DNA of 64,000 nucleotides from a virus. The position numbers and the translations under genes were made by a program. Positions 1 to 11,093 of the stretch are shown here, one piece after another. Every line of letters begins with the position of its first letter. Position 1 is the first letter of the stretch. The notes beneath the pieces were generated by a model. It made no database searches. It saw only the letters and a program-made list of their open reading frames with translations, and was not told the origin of the DNA. Location: the IMG/VR virus record IMGVR_UViG_3300002835_000068, positions 39,273 through 103,272 of that record, one strand, 5' to 3'.

Positions 1-3000
1 CAGCAAAACTTAGAACTGAAGCAGCAAAATGGGAAGAAGTCGCAGCACGTGAAGATGGTAAGAATATTTACACTGCTGAAAATGCTAGAGCACTAAAAAA
101 GCAGGCAGATGAAGCAGAAATAAAAGCAGCAGAGTTAAGAATAAAAGCAGCAGAAGCAGATATCCAAGCAACCCAGTTAGAAAATGGTAGTGCAACACCA
201 AACGAAATCGTAGCGAATGGAACTGCAGAGCAAGGCGATGGCCTAAGAAGAATTGTTGATGATACAGAAACTACAGCAGAATCTTCTGAAGTTGTAGCAG
301 GTCAAACAGAAGAACTTGCAAGCGTAACACAGGATGCTGTTAATGCTCAAACAGAAAATGCAACAAACCTTTCAACTGGCGCACAGATCACAAATGCAAC
401 AACTGGAAACCTTAATGATGTCCTTCAAGCAACAGATCAGACTGGTTTTGCTCAGCAAGACCTTGCAGAATCTTCAACAAATGTTGCTAACATAAATGAG
501 CAAATTGAAGCAGAAAAGCAAAGAGAACTTGAAAGACTTAAAAAATACAATGCAGAGCAAGCAGCATTGCAAGCAGCAGAAAATGGAATTGTTCCTCCAG
601 GAAGTCAATCACAAAATGATCTAAACAAAAATAGAATGGGGTCAGTTGAGGCATACGAAGAGGCATCTAACTATACAAGAGACAAGAATGGTCATATACT
701 TTTTGATCCAGAATTAGATAAAGATGGAAAGAGACAACCAACAACGCTTACTGAAAGCCAAATAAAGAAAAAGAAGCGTGGAATGCGTAGAGAGAAAGTT
801 GGAAAGTTTTCTGGAAAGGTTTCTGGAGCAGCAGGTACGGCAGCAATGGTTGCTGGTATGGCAGGAGCCCCACCTGCAGTAACGGCTGGCTTGGGAGCAG
901 TAGCAACAGTAGCACAATTTGCGCCGATGATTGCAGGAATGACTGGACCACAAGGTATTGTCGCAGCACTCGCAGCAGTTGCTATTGGAGCATATGCTTT
1001 AAATAAAAAACTAGAAGGTACTGCAATAGCCATTGCAAAGTTTACAAGATCTACAACAGTATCTGCAGACATGTTAAAAAAGATAGGAGAGCAAACTGGT
1101 AAGGTAGGCGCTTCTGAATTAATGAATAAAAGAAGGGGCGAAGGACAACTAAATACTTATGTTGAGGTCAACAGAAAGAGTACTATGGAGTCTGCACAGT
1201 TCCTTGAGGGAGAAGCAGGTAAAGCACTACAAAATGCATTTGTAGCAAATGCAACAAAGAATGGAACACAGGTTGCAGCAGAACAGTTTGCATTACAGAT
1301 AGCAGCAGCGATATCTGACGGAACAATAGCCCCTGAACTTGGACAAGATATTGCAACTCAGATGGGAATTAATCTCAAAGATTCTGTTGCTGGCGTAAGA
1401 ATTAATTTAGAGTTAAGAAAACTTATTGGACCAAATGGAGAAGATTTAGCAAAAGATCCTTTAGAGGTAAGAGCAAGAATTGCACAAAGATCAGCATCTT
1501 TGTCTGAAGAATTAGTAAGAAAAGTTAATTCAAAGGATAGGTCAGAAGTTGGTGGCAACAGCAAACTTTCTATGTTTGGAACTCTTGGACTTATTGGTGC
1601 AGCATCTGGATCTGATAAAACAGCAGCACTTGCTGTTGCGGGATCTTCAGCAATTGAAACAGCACAGGCACAAGCAGATGCAATGTCTATGTACTATGAT
1701 GAGCAATTAAAAACATTAAAAAATGAGTTGGTAGCAACAACCAATAAAGAAAAGCAGTTAGAAATACAAGAAAAGATTGTCGCAATGACAAAGGAGCAAG
1801 AGGCTGGAATGGCCAGACTTAACAATCTTGTTGCTGCACAGATTTCAAGACAAACAAGTTATGCTAGTGATATTATTAATCAAAATAAATCAAAATTATT
1901 TACTGGCAATAACTTTTTAAATGACGCAGCAAGAAGACAAGATGCTTTCTTTGATGCACAGAAAGCAGATGTAAAAGCAAAGTACAAGGGTACAGCACAA
2001 GAAGCATCAGCACAAAGAGTCTTGGATCTGGGTGCTAGAGCAGACGAAGATAAGTCTTTTGCAAATAAAAATGAAGGAAGAACCTTTGAAGCAAAAATAA
2101 ACTTCCTAATGCAGTCTGGACAAATGCAGCCAGAACAAATTGAAACAATGATGAAAATTTTTAAGGGCGACCTAAAAAAGATGGACACAGTCTTAGCAGT
2201 TGGTATGAGACTACACGGTGGAGCAAAGATGGCAGAACTTGCAGGAATGTTAAGCGGTGTTGACAAGAAAACTGCTAAGAGAATTATGATACAGATGTCT
2301 AGAAAGAATCCAGAAGAGTTTGATAGAGTAGGAAAGGCTATTGCAGTTCTTCAAAGATCAGATGGCCTAGAAGTAGATATGCAGGCAACTATAGATACAA
2401 TTGGTATGCCTGGACTAGTTGAGTTATCAAACAAACTAGCAGCACTTGAAGCATTACCAGATCCAATAGAAAAAGAAGCAATTATTAAATTTGGAATAGA
2501 CAATAATGTAGACATGCAGGGAATTATAGATAACTGGGATTACTATTCAAAACTAAAACCAGAAGTAAGAAAAGAAGCATTTGAAACATATACAACATTG
2601 TTTACTACGGCAACATCATTTAAGACACAAGCAGAAAAGGATGCTTGGGTTAAATTGCAGGCTGAAAATGCAGCAATTCTAAAGGGCGATAAGGGGTCGG
2701 CAAAATACACAGCAGAATACAACACTGTAATTAGACTGCTAACACTAGATGCAAATGGAAAGCCACTTCCTCTAAATGACTTTAAAGCAGCAGCAGCGTG
2801 GGCTAATAAGGGTGTAGAAGCAATCTTTGGTTCTGACCCCACTATTGCAAGCAAGCCTGGTGGACCTCTTGATGGCGGAGACAAGGGAAGCAAAAAGAAT
2901 CCATTAGACTTCCTTGAAGAACTTGCAATGAGAATAAAGAATGTTCGTGACGGTGCATTTGATGCAACACAACCACTAAAGTCAATGCTTGCTGCTCTTA

Positions 3001-5663
3001 ATAGTAAGAAGGCTAAAAAGGACATATCTTCATTAATGGATGTGTTTGATGGCCTGCAACAAAGAATGCTTAAGATGAAGGTTCCAAAAGAATTTAGAGA
3101 CATGATTATGGGAATGTCTGCAGAAGACTTTAAGGCCATAGCAAACTTAAAGAATGAAAAAGCAATCTTTAAATTTAAAAAGGGTAAGCCAAGAACAAAG
3201 GCTAACATTGAGGGACTAACAAAAACAGGCGATGGCCTAATGAGATTTTATAGAGAAGCACAAATTGGAGAGGCTCAACTTGTAAATAAAGAAACTGTGT
3301 CAGAAATTGCAGATAAAGAAAAAGCATTTAGAATGCTTATTGCCAGCGGAGTAAGTGCAACAGATGCGCTAAAGCATGTAGAAGATGCTGCGGTAGCAGC
3401 AGCAATTGCAGCAGGAACTCTTGGCAAAGAAGGCTCACCTGAAAGAAAAGCATACATAGATGATTTAAAGAAGGCTAGTTCTGAATTAGAAAGATTTGCA
3501 CTTAGACAAAAAATGATTCAGGCAAATGAAGAGTTCAAACTTTTAGAGCAAATGCCAAAACTTATGACTGCAATGAAGGCTGCAGGAATGTCAGCAGATC
3601 AGATGGCAGCAGCACTAGAAGATCCAGCACTAGCAAAGCATTTAATTGAAGACCTCAAAGATGGAAAGGTCGACGCTAAAGAAATAGCAGACTTCCTAAA
3701 CTCTATTGAAGCCAAAAAAATTATTGATATTCAGGTAAAGTATAATGCTGGTAAGTATGGAGAAGCAGCACAGCCTGGAATTGACGCAGCAGAAAGATTA
3801 TTTGCTGCACTTGAATCTGGGATTAGAAACGGCGTTGAAGGATTCTCTTCTCCTCAAAACAAGATAGATGTTGCAACTATTCAAAAGAACAATAAGTTAA
3901 TTGCAGAAGCAGAACTTAAGGCAGCAGGATTTAGACATCAAATAGAATTAATTAATCGTGAAATTCGTGGTATGGAACGAGATATTGAAATGAACTATAC
4001 ACGACCAATCGAAGAGGCTTCAGAAAAAATCAGTGATATGGAAAGAGAACTAGAGATGAATCCAATCTTTGGTAATCGTGCTATAGGAAAGTTAAATGAT
4101 GAAAATACAAAACTTTCTAATGACTTGGCAATTATGGCAAACCAAGCAGAAAAGATTAATGAGAGATATGACAAGCAGGCAGAAGCGCTACAAAAGGTAG
4201 CAGATATTAATGATGGAATTATTGCTCAGCAGCAAAGCCAGTTAGATCTTGCAGATGCTCTTACTCAGGGAGATATATCAGCAGCAGCAAGGGCTATGCA
4301 GGCAAGTCGTGCTGACCAAGCATCAAGAAATCAAGAAGGAGTGATGGATGCTCTTGAGCAGGCACGTACAAACGAACTAGATGGTTTGCGTGGAGCAGAG
4401 AGCGGTTTGAGTCAACTGCAAATTTCTGAAAGACAGTTTGTTATAAGTCAAGAAATCTATAAGATGGAAAATAATCCAGAAAGACTTAAGATTATGGCAG
4501 ACATTTTGGCTCTGCAAGATAAAATTTATGATTTTGAAGAAGGAAGAGAAGCAGCACTTCTAAAGATTAGAGATAAAGAAGATGCAATCTATAAAATTAA
4601 TAAAGAACAACTGTGGCCTCTTGAGGATAGCATTGCAGATATGCAGCACCAAAATGATTTAGCACAGAGAAGACTTGATATAGATGTATCTAACTTGACT
4701 GTTTTAGGAAAATCAAGAGATCAGTTTGAAAAGATAAAAGCAGAAATTGAACTTAGTGAGGTAGCAGCACAAAATCTTACTGCTGTATTTGGAGGAATGC
4801 TTGCAGCCATTGAAGCAATTAGGGCTAAGTGGGCAGAGGTTATTGCAGCAATCGCAGCAGCACAAAACGCTGCAGCAGCACAGGTTGTAGCAGATGGAAT
4901 TAAAGCAAATGCAGATGCAGCAGCAGAAGAAGTAGCAGCAGATGCAGCAGCAGCAGTAGATGGAAGTGCTGGCTCAAAGAGTGATTCTGCAGCAGATGCA
5001 TATGCAGCAGCATTAGCAAAGGGTCATTTTGAATCTGCAGCAAAGGCTGCAGCAGGAGTTAGCCCAAGCAAACTAGCATTAGCAGAAAGCGGAGCAATTG
5101 GTGCAGCATCTATTGCGTCACAACTTGCAGCAGCACAAGCAAGACTTTCTGCATCAACTACAACATCAAAGCCTACACCAAAGCCTACACCAAAGCCTAC
5201 CCCAAAACCTACTCCAACGCCTACACCAAAAAAGCAGGTTGATCCAAATCCAGGAATTAAACCAGGAACAGGAGTTTACTCTGGAAGTACGTTTATACCA
5301 GCACAAAAACTTGTTCCAGGAACAGGTGTGTATGTTGGCAGCAAGTTTGTTCCCCCACAGTATAAATCTAAGGGAGGACTAATATCTGGAGTGTTGGGGA
5401 ATAGCACATTTGCTCGTGGCACAGATACAGTTCCTGCAATGCTTACTCCAGGAGAGTTTGTGATGAGCAAGTATGCTGTGCAGTCTTATGGTTTAGAAAA
5501 AATGAAGTCAATTAATAATGGATCATCAGTTGGCGACTCAGTGTATAATTATAGTATTAATGTTAATGTAGAGTCAGAAGCAAACCCTGATGAAATTGCA
5601 AGGGTTGTTATGACACAAATACGAAGCGTTGAATCACAAAAACTTAGGGGGACTAGAATCTAA
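1..5663 (+). CDS. Tape measure protein (5'-truncated by window edge)
   Basis: The reading frame is open from base 3 with no start in the window, so this is the C-terminal ~1,886 residues of a longer protein. It is Ala/Gln/Glu/Lys-rich and largely helical, with hydrophobic stretches coded at about 820-1005, long coiled coils, a Lys-Pro-Thr repeat at about 5170-5235 and a duplicated PGTGVY-x-GS-x-F unit at 5263-5350. The C-terminus carries RGTDTVPAMLTPGEFV, a hallmark I recognise from actinophage tape measures. Such proteins fill the tail tube, set its length and assist DNA entry. The next tail gene starts inside its stop codon. A TTG at 567 is internal and not the start. Confidence 0.93.
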   Translation, partial: AKLRTEAAKWEEVAAREDGKNIYTAENARALKKQADEAEIKAAELRIKAAEADIQATQLENGSATPNEIVANGTAEQGDGLRRIVDDTETTAESSEVVAGQTEELASVTQDAVNAQTENATNLSTGAQITNATTGNLNDVLQATDQTGFAQQDLAESSTNVANINEQIEAEKQRELERLKKYNAEQAALQAAENGIVPPGSQSQNDLNKNRMGSVEAYEEASNYTRDKNGHILFDPELDKDGKRQPTTLTESQIKKKKRGMRREKVGKFSGKVSGAAGTAAMVAGMAGAPPAVTAGLGAVATVAQFAPMIAGMTGPQGIVAALAAVAIGAYALNKKLEGTAIAIAKFTRSTTVSADMLKKIGEQTGKVGASELMNKRRGEGQLNTYVEVNRKSTMESAQFLEGEAGKALQNAFVANATKNGTQVAAEQFALQIAAAISDGTIAPELGQDIATQMGINLKDSVAGVRINLELRKLIGPNGEDLAKDPLEVRARIAQRSASLSEELVRKVNSKDRSEVGGNSKLSMFGTLGLIGAASGSDKTAALAVAGSSAIETAQAQADAMSMYYDEQLKTLKNELVATTNKEKQLEIQEKIVAMTKEQEAGMARLNNLVAAQISRQTSYASDIINQNKSKLFTGNNFLNDAARRQDAFFDAQKADVKAKYKGTAQEASAQRVLDLGARADEDKSFANKNEGRTFEAKINFLMQSGQMQPEQIETMMKIFKGDLKKMDTVLAVGMRLHGGAKMAELAGMLSGVDKKTAKRIMIQMSRKNPEEFDRVGKAIAVLQRSDGLEVDMQATIDTIGMPGLVELSNKLAALEALPDPIEKEAIIKFGIDNNVDMQGIIDNWDYYSKLKPEVRKEAFETYTTLFTTATSFKTQAEKDAWVKLQAENAAILKGDKGSAKYTAEYNTVIRLLTLDANGKPLPLNDFKAAAAWANKGVEAIFGSDPTIASKPGGPLDGGDKGSKKNPLDFLEELAMRIKNVRDGAFDATQPLKSMLAALNSKKAKKDISSLMDVFDGLQQRMLKMKVPKEFRDMIMGMSAEDFKAIANLKNEKAIFKFKKGKPRTKANIEGLTKTGDGLMRFYREAQIGEAQLVNKETVSEIADKEKAFRMLIASGVSATDALKHVEDAAVAAAIAAGTLGKEGSPERKAYIDDLKKASSELERFALRQKMIQANEEFKLLEQMPKLMTAMKAAGMSADQMAAALEDPALAKHLIEDLKDGKVDAKEIADFLNSIEAKKIIDIQVKYNAGKYGEAAQPGIDAAERLFAALESGIRNGVEGFSSPQNKIDVATIQKNNKLIAEAELKAAGFRHQIELINREIRGMERDIEMNYTRPIEEASEKISDMERELEMNPIFGNRAIGKLNDENTKLSNDLAIMANQAEKINERYDKQAEALQKVADINDGIIAQQQSQLDLADALTQGDISAAARAMQASRADQASRNQEGVMDALEQARTNELDGLRGAESGLSQLQISERQFVISQEIYKMENNPERLKIMADILALQDKIYDFEEGREAALLKIRDKEDAIYKINKEQLWPLEDSIADMQHQNDLAQRRLDIDVSNLTVLGKSRDQFEKIKAEIELSEVAAQNLTAVFGGMLAAIEAIRAKWAEVIAAIAAAQNAAAAQVVADGIKANADAAAEEVAADAAAAVDGSAGSKSDSAADAYAAALAKGHFESAAKAAAGVSPSKLALAESGAIGAASIASQLAAAQARLSASTTTSKPTPKPTPKPTPKPTPTPTPKKQVDPNPGIKPGTGVYSGSTFIPAQKLVPGTGVYVGSKFVPPQYKSKGGLISGVLGNSTFARGTDTVPAMLTPGEFVMSKYAVQSYGLEKMKSINNGSSVGDSVYNYSINVNVESEANPDEIARVVMTQIRSVESQKLRGTRI

Positions 5664-6319
5664 TGGCAACTAACAATTACATGTCTGGAAGAAAGAAGTA
5701 TTCTAGACCACAGGCAATGCTATTTGCTGATAACCCTGGAACAAAGGTTGATGGTTTCTACATCCCAGACGGCAGTGAAATAGGGTCCTATACAGCCTCT
5801 GAAGGCTCCAATGGCGAGTTTTTAATACTTTCGGATGATAACAGATCAGACATTAATTTTAAGCCTACCAGAATTGAAAAAAGAGAAAGAATGATTAATG
5901 GCCGAATGAGGTCATATCATATTGCAGATAAACTACAGATAACAGCATCCTGGGATATGCTCCCATCAAGAGCATATGATACCAAGGCAGACTTTGATGC
6001 TAATGGAAATGCAGATATGCTTAAGACCGCATCAAGGACAAACCCTTTAGAGTTTACAACAGATGGCGGAGCAGGCGGAGTAGAACTTCTTAATTGGTAT
6101 GAAAATCACAGAGGTTCTTTCTGGGTATATCTTTCTTACGATAAGTATACAAATTTTGAAGATACAGACACTAGCGAGATAGATAATAGATTTAATAATA
6201 TTAATAAGTATAATGAGATAGTAGAAGTTTTTTTCTCAGACTTTAGTTATTCAGTTGTAAAAAGAAGCGGTTTAAACTTTGACTTTTGGAATGTGTCTCT
6301 TACACTGGAAGAGGCATAA
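5663..6319 (+). CDS. Minor tail protein, distal-tail-like
   Basis: A 218-residue soluble protein whose ATG overlaps the tape-measure stop codon (TAATG). By position directly after the tape measure and before the large hub protein it corresponds to the distal tail (Dit) slot of siphophages. No catalytic motif is visible; aromatic-rich beta-type segments (NWYENHRGSFWVYLSY) suit a structural protein. Function is inferred from gene order only. Confidence 0.65.
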   Translation: MATNNYMSGRKKYSRPQAMLFADNPGTKVDGFYIPDGSEIGSYTASEGSNGEFLILSDDNRSDINFKPTRIEKRERMINGRMRSYHIADKLQITASWDMLPSRAYDTKADFDANGNADMLKTASRTNPLEFTTDGGAGGVELLNWYENHRGSFWVYLSYDKYTNFEDTDTSEIDNRFNNINKYNEIVEVFFSDFSYSVVKRSGLNFDFWNVSLTLEEA

Positions 6320-9300
6320 TGTTTCAAGACAAAGATTTATTAAATTATATAGAGACAAACTCTTCAGTTCAAACAAGATCATCAGTAATTGCTGAATGGA
6401 ACATGAATATAGCATCAAACATTAAGATGGTTGGAAACTATAGATACAGACCAACCCAGCAGGATTCTGCATACAGAACAATTCCAAATACTTTTGATCC
6501 ATTAGAATCTAGTACAAACGGTGTAAAATATTACACTGGTGCAACAGATGCAGACATAAAAATAGATGGTGGATTTGATGACGAAGGTATTCCAACATCC
6601 TTGTATCCAGCAAAAGATAAAATGAAGATGCTGTACTCTTTAGAAAATTGTTTTTCATATCAACGTCCACGCAGCGGAATCAATAAGGCAACATACCTTA
6701 ATGGTAAATTTTTACATAATCCAAATATCAATATGGCCAAGAGACCAAGATACTATATGCCAGATAAAAAGGATCCATTTAAATACTGGACATCTTTTAG
6801 AACAGAAAGTGGTATTGAGTATGGAGTTGCCAACAAGACAGTAAATGGAAAGAATAGAATAGAAGATGCTTGCCCATTCGTGGTTTATAAAGAGCAGATA
6901 CCAGCAAACAGAATAGTTGTAAAGATGCAAACAAATACTGGGGAGTTGGACTATGGAATATTCTCAAACTCTGCTGAAACATTTTTAGATCCCTACTTTG
7001 GAGAAAACAATAGAACTACGCCTAACAACTGGAAAATTCAAGTATTAAAAAATAATAGTTGGGTAGACGCTAAGTCTTTTTCTAGCAGTGACAAAAGAAA
7101 AGACGGTACAGCAATCATAGGATCTGATGGATACGTAGAATTGTCTTATGGATTAATAGTTCCAGTCGCATACTCAGATACATTTAATTTTATTAAAGAG
7201 ATTTCCTCTGTACTACTAAGGCCAGAGTCTGCAAATGAAGGAGATGCATTTTTGGTTGTACCAAATAGTACATCTTTAGGTACATTCCACATATGGAGTA
7301 GGGGTGCCTGGAAAACCTTTACACCAACATACGGGTGGTCCCTTGAAGATTCAGTTGTCAGTGGACTCACAAGTTTTGTAACAGATCTAACAAACCCACC
7401 ATCTTTTGTTGCTAATAATGTTACAAAATATAAAGAGTTTGAATATATTTCTGGCATCAGAATAGTTGTTGACTCAATGAATAAGTTTGATTCTACTTTT
7501 GATTTAATTGAAATATCTCCAAGGCTAACAGCAGACTTAAGCGATAGGGTAATGAAATACTCTGTAAACAAGAGTGCTTCTGATTTAGGAGTAAGCGGAT
7601 TGCCAGTAGGACAACTACTCGCCTCAACAGGATCGATTTCACTATTTGATTTTGACGATGCTTTTCATTCAGATAACCCAACAAGCATAATTAGTAGATA
7701 TGTTTCAAAAAACATTCAAATAAAACTATATGAAGTTATAACAGATACACAGGGCATTGAATACTACATGCCAATAAAAACGATGTACGCAGATGGGTTT
7801 CCAAAACTAAATAATCAATCAAAAGAAGTTTCAATAGAACTTAGAGATTTATATTTTTATTTTGAATCACAGACTGCACCACAAATGCTACTGACTAATG
7901 CCTCTGTAAGTTCTGCAGTTTCTATACTTCTTGATTCAATAGGATTTTCTAATTATGTTTTTAAAAGAGTAGAGGGCGAATCAGAAGTAATAATACCATA
8001 CTTTTTTATTCCTCCAGAAAAAAGTGTTGCAAAGGTTTTAGAGGATATTGCCATATCAACTCAGACTGCAATGTTTTTTGATGAATACAATAACTTTGTT
8101 ATGATGAGCAAAGATTATATAATGCCGTCATTAGATCAAAGACCAACAGACCTTACGCTTTATGGAACTACAGACTTTAGTGATGATGGAGTATTAAAAA
8201 ATAAAAAATCAAATAGCAAACTTTCTAATATTATAGAAATAACATCACAAGATAATGAAGTGTATAACGATGGGAAAATTGTATATACAACAAGATATAT
8301 ACAGAGATCTCTAGGAAGCATAAAGCAGGCAAGCCTTATAGATAATGAAAAAACTTGGATATACAAGCCAGTGCTTCTTTGGGAAGTTCAGGGAACTCAA
8401 AATACAAAATCTATCAATGGCGAAGTTGGAAACCAATCAACATATATGCTAAGTGCAATACCATTAAACTCAAACCTTTCTGAAAGTTTACCATCTGTAA
8501 AAAATAATAGGCTTGTAGACAATATAATGGACCTTGGAGAAGGAGTTTACTGGATAACTAGGTATAACGGATACTTCTACTCAAACGGAGAAATTATTAA
8601 GTATGATGCGGTTCAGTACAATATTTCTGGTACTGGAGATGTCTGGATCAATAATGTTCAAGAGTACGATAAGTATTTTTCATCTTTGCCGTTTAATGGA
8701 AAGATATATCCAACAGGACTAGTTAGAATTTATGCAGAGCCAAATTACGAAGAAATTTCTGGTGTATATAAACTTAAGAATGGTCCAGTTTCAAAGCATG
8801 GAAGAGGTCAGTTCGGAACGCCAGTTTCTGAGCATGGGGCAGGTTTAAACCCTTATTGGTCAAACAATTCTAATGTTCGTGGATGCACGATGCAGTCAAA
8901 GTACTTATTTGATTTAAACCAAACAGCACCTGTAACTACTGTTGGCCCAGCAGGAATAAACAATACTCTTGCACAAAAAACATCAAGAAATGGTATTATA
9001 AAAAACTTCTTAGCATCAAAATATATCTCTGAGTCAGAAGTAAACGGAATGCTATCTACACAGGCAGGTACTGTACAGTCTTCGGCTTTAGTCATGAACG
9101 GTCCAGGGTTTACTACAACAGAGTCGCCAGTTGATTTTGTTTCTTACGTTTATAAAAAATTAGAAAACAAGTATAAGCATTTTGGGACTAGAATGAGAAT
9201 TGTAGGCAAGGTTGAAAATGATGCAAATCGTGGACAAACTCCAGTAGGTGCATCAACATACTTTACTGTTCCAGGGACAACTCCAGAAAAAAGTATCAGT

Positions 9301-10596
9301 ATCGTTGGAGGTTCTGGAGGGTTAGCAGTAATGATTAACCCAGAAAGTAATAACGGATACTACTTTGAAATTATCGCTTTGGGTGCCAACAACCTTAATG
9401 AGTCTGAGAAAAAAAATGTAAACAACGTAATGTTTTACAAGGTTAAGGCATCTGGAACTAATGCAATTCCTATCAAGTTGTATGAAGGACTAACAAATAT
9501 TGTTGTAGACGATGGAAGATTTACTGGTCAATACAGAATGTCAACAGAAGAAAACCCAACAGTCTTTGACCTGTCCGTTGAGTACCAAGATATTGGAACA
9601 AGAAGAAGGTTTTTCTTATATATAAATAACAATCTAATTGCAACAGTTGACGACGAAGAGCCATTGCCAGCATACAACAATATGGCCCTTTTTGTTCGTG
9701 GATCATCTAGGGTAATGTTTGAAAATATATATGCACTTGCAAATAATTACTCGCAAAATACTGCATTTAAGATTAATGCTCCAATAGCCTCAGCCTTTGG
9801 TGATTCTGAAATAAATGCAAACGATTCATTTATGAAGTATGCGATGAGTGGTGTCGTGCAAGGAACTTATCTTGCAGGAATAAGTTCTGCCGAGCCACCT
9901 GCATTTAGTATGTACTTTGAAGAGTTTGGAACAATAATGAGAGAGGCTGCATCATTTAATATTAAGTATGACAAGGCCTATCCAGCACTATACGCAAAAC
10001 TCTCTCCTACATTTAACAGAATTAAAGGCTATTCAATTTCTGGATTTACAGCGGGATCATACGGAGCAGAGTTTTTAGTTTTTAACTCAACAGACACTGC
10101 CTTAAGTTTAGATGAAAGTAGTGGAAATTACTTAAGAATTCAGGGAATTGCTTTTAGCCAGCAATCTGACAACGACTTAACAGTTGATGAGTATTTTGCA
10201 AAGAATAGTAATTTGGCAGATCCAGAGACCATTGATTCATCTTTAGTCTCATACCCATTTAAAGTTGCAAAAGATTATGAGGATATAAAATTAAGCCGTA
10301 TGTCTTACGGCAAAAAAGACTTTAGTCTAGAAGTTCCATATATTCAGTCTCATGACGCAGCAGAAAACCTAATGTCTTGGGTTATTAAAAAAATAATGAA
10401 ACCAAGAAGATCGATGGGTGTTAAGATATTTGCAAACCCTATGATCCAACTTGGAGATATTGTTTCCGTAGACTATGTTGATAATGGTATAGATATGGTT
10501 TCATCAGTAGAAAAACGATTTGTTGTGTATAATATAGAGTATGCAAGAGAAAACGATGGTCCAACAATGACAGTATTTTTAAGTGAGGTCGTTTAA
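6319..10596 (+). CDS. Large tail-tip / hub protein with LamG-like insert
   Basis: A 1,425-residue structural protein. The ATG at 6319 overlaps the previous stop (TAATG); an upstream in-frame TTG at 6286 would overlap the neighbour without reason. The C-terminal ~110 residues (QLGDIVSVDYV followed by RFVVYNIEY) resemble the end of siphophage tail-hub/Tal-type baseplate proteins. Residues ~950-1140 look like a laminin-G/concanavalin-type beta sandwich (FYLYINNNLIATVDD, then ALFVRGSSRVMFENIYA), a fold often used for glycan binding. Likely forms the tail tip and contributes to receptor recognition. No peptidase motif was found. Confidence 0.75.
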   Translation: MFQDKDLLNYIETNSSVQTRSSVIAEWNMNIASNIKMVGNYRYRPTQQDSAYRTIPNTFDPLESSTNGVKYYTGATDADIKIDGGFDDEGIPTSLYPAKDKMKMLYSLENCFSYQRPRSGINKATYLNGKFLHNPNINMAKRPRYYMPDKKDPFKYWTSFRTESGIEYGVANKTVNGKNRIEDACPFVVYKEQIPANRIVVKMQTNTGELDYGIFSNSAETFLDPYFGENNRTTPNNWKIQVLKNNSWVDAKSFSSSDKRKDGTAIIGSDGYVELSYGLIVPVAYSDTFNFIKEISSVLLRPESANEGDAFLVVPNSTSLGTFHIWSRGAWKTFTPTYGWSLEDSVVSGLTSFVTDLTNPPSFVANNVTKYKEFEYISGIRIVVDSMNKFDSTFDLIEISPRLTADLSDRVMKYSVNKSASDLGVSGLPVGQLLASTGSISLFDFDDAFHSDNPTSIISRYVSKNIQIKLYEVITDTQGIEYYMPIKTMYADGFPKLNNQSKEVSIELRDLYFYFESQTAPQMLLTNASVSSAVSILLDSIGFSNYVFKRVEGESEVIIPYFFIPPEKSVAKVLEDIAISTQTAMFFDEYNNFVMMSKDYIMPSLDQRPTDLTLYGTTDFSDDGVLKNKKSNSKLSNIIEITSQDNEVYNDGKIVYTTRYIQRSLGSIKQASLIDNEKTWIYKPVLLWEVQGTQNTKSINGEVGNQSTYMLSAIPLNSNLSESLPSVKNNRLVDNIMDLGEGVYWITRYNGYFYSNGEIIKYDAVQYNISGTGDVWINNVQEYDKYFSSLPFNGKIYPTGLVRIYAEPNYEEISGVYKLKNGPVSKHGRGQFGTPVSEHGAGLNPYWSNNSNVRGCTMQSKYLFDLNQTAPVTTVGPAGINNTLAQKTSRNGIIKNFLASKYISESEVNGMLSTQAGTVQSSALVMNGPGFTTTESPVDFVSYVYKKLENKYKHFGTRMRIVGKVENDANRGQTPVGASTYFTVPGTTPEKSISIVGGSGGLAVMINPESNNGYYFEIIALGANNLNESEKKNVNNVMFYKVKASGTNAIPIKLYEGLTNIVVDDGRFTGQYRMSTEENPTVFDLSVEYQDIGTRRRFFLYINNNLIATVDDEEPLPAYNNMALFVRGSSRVMFENIYALANNYSQNTAFKINAPIASAFGDSEINANDSFMKYAMSGVVQGTYLAGISSAEPPAFSMYFEEFGTIMREAASFNIKYDKAYPALYAKLSPTFNRIKGYSISGFTAGSYGAEFLVFNSTDTALSLDESSGNYLRIQGIAFSQQSDNDLTVDEYFAKNSNLADPETIDSSLVSYPFKVAKDYEDIKLSRMSYGKKDFSLEVPYIQSHDAAENLMSWVIKKIMKPRRSMGVKIFANPMIQLGDIVSVDYVDNGIDMVSSVEKRFVVYNIEYARENDGPTMTVFLSEVV

Positions 10597-11090
10597 TGAC
10601 AACGGATTCAGTAGCAAATCAATCAAAGCCAGACATAAAGTCATCCTCTTTAGCATCAGTTAAGTCTGCAACGCCAGAACTAATTGCTTTGAGCAATCCT
10701 CCAATGGACATAGACATCATGGCAGATATGATTTTTGAAAATATTGGGGGACAAGAATTAATAAATATATCAAGAAGTGACACAATCAATGGCCAAGATG
10801 TAATCTATAGCCCTTTAAAAAACCTTAAAGATCTGTATATTCAGTACAACCCTAATAATATAATAAAACTAGAAAGCACTGCAGATACATACTTTAAGAA
10901 TTTTCCAATAAGGCTAGAGTCAAAGTTACCTCCTTACGGGACAGGGCCAAGTGGAGAGGTTGTATATTTAGACCCCGTTACTGGAGATCTTGTCATAAAT
11001 GTTTCTTCCCTTGACCCTGATGAGCAGGTTGATGTTCAGATACTAAACAGTGGAGAGACACTTAATGGTACAATATATGGTGAGGTATAA
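10596..11090 (+). CDS. Tail-associated protein of unknown function
   Basis: A 164-residue protein that starts inside the stop codon of the hub gene. The N-terminal ~45 residues are polar and Ser/Pro-rich, followed by an acidic region with beta-type segments and a C-terminus rich in Asp, Val and Gly. No recognised domain. Co-transcription between the hub and fibre-like genes makes it a minor tail component. Confidence 0.6.
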   Translation: MTTDSVANQSKPDIKSSSLASVKSATPELIALSNPPMDIDIMADMIFENIGGQELINISRSDTINGQDVIYSPLKNLKDLYIQYNPNNIIKLESTADTYFKNFPIRLESKLPPYGTGPSGEVVYLDPVTGDLVINVSSLDPDEQVDVQILNSGETLNGTIYGEV

Positions 11091-11093
11091 AAA

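Noticed and set aside
692-1072. Minus-strand open frames across the tail genes (also around 1880-3208 and 7146-7571)
   Set aside because: They mirror the strongly coding tape-measure and hub frames, lack ribosome sites and show low-complexity shadow composition.
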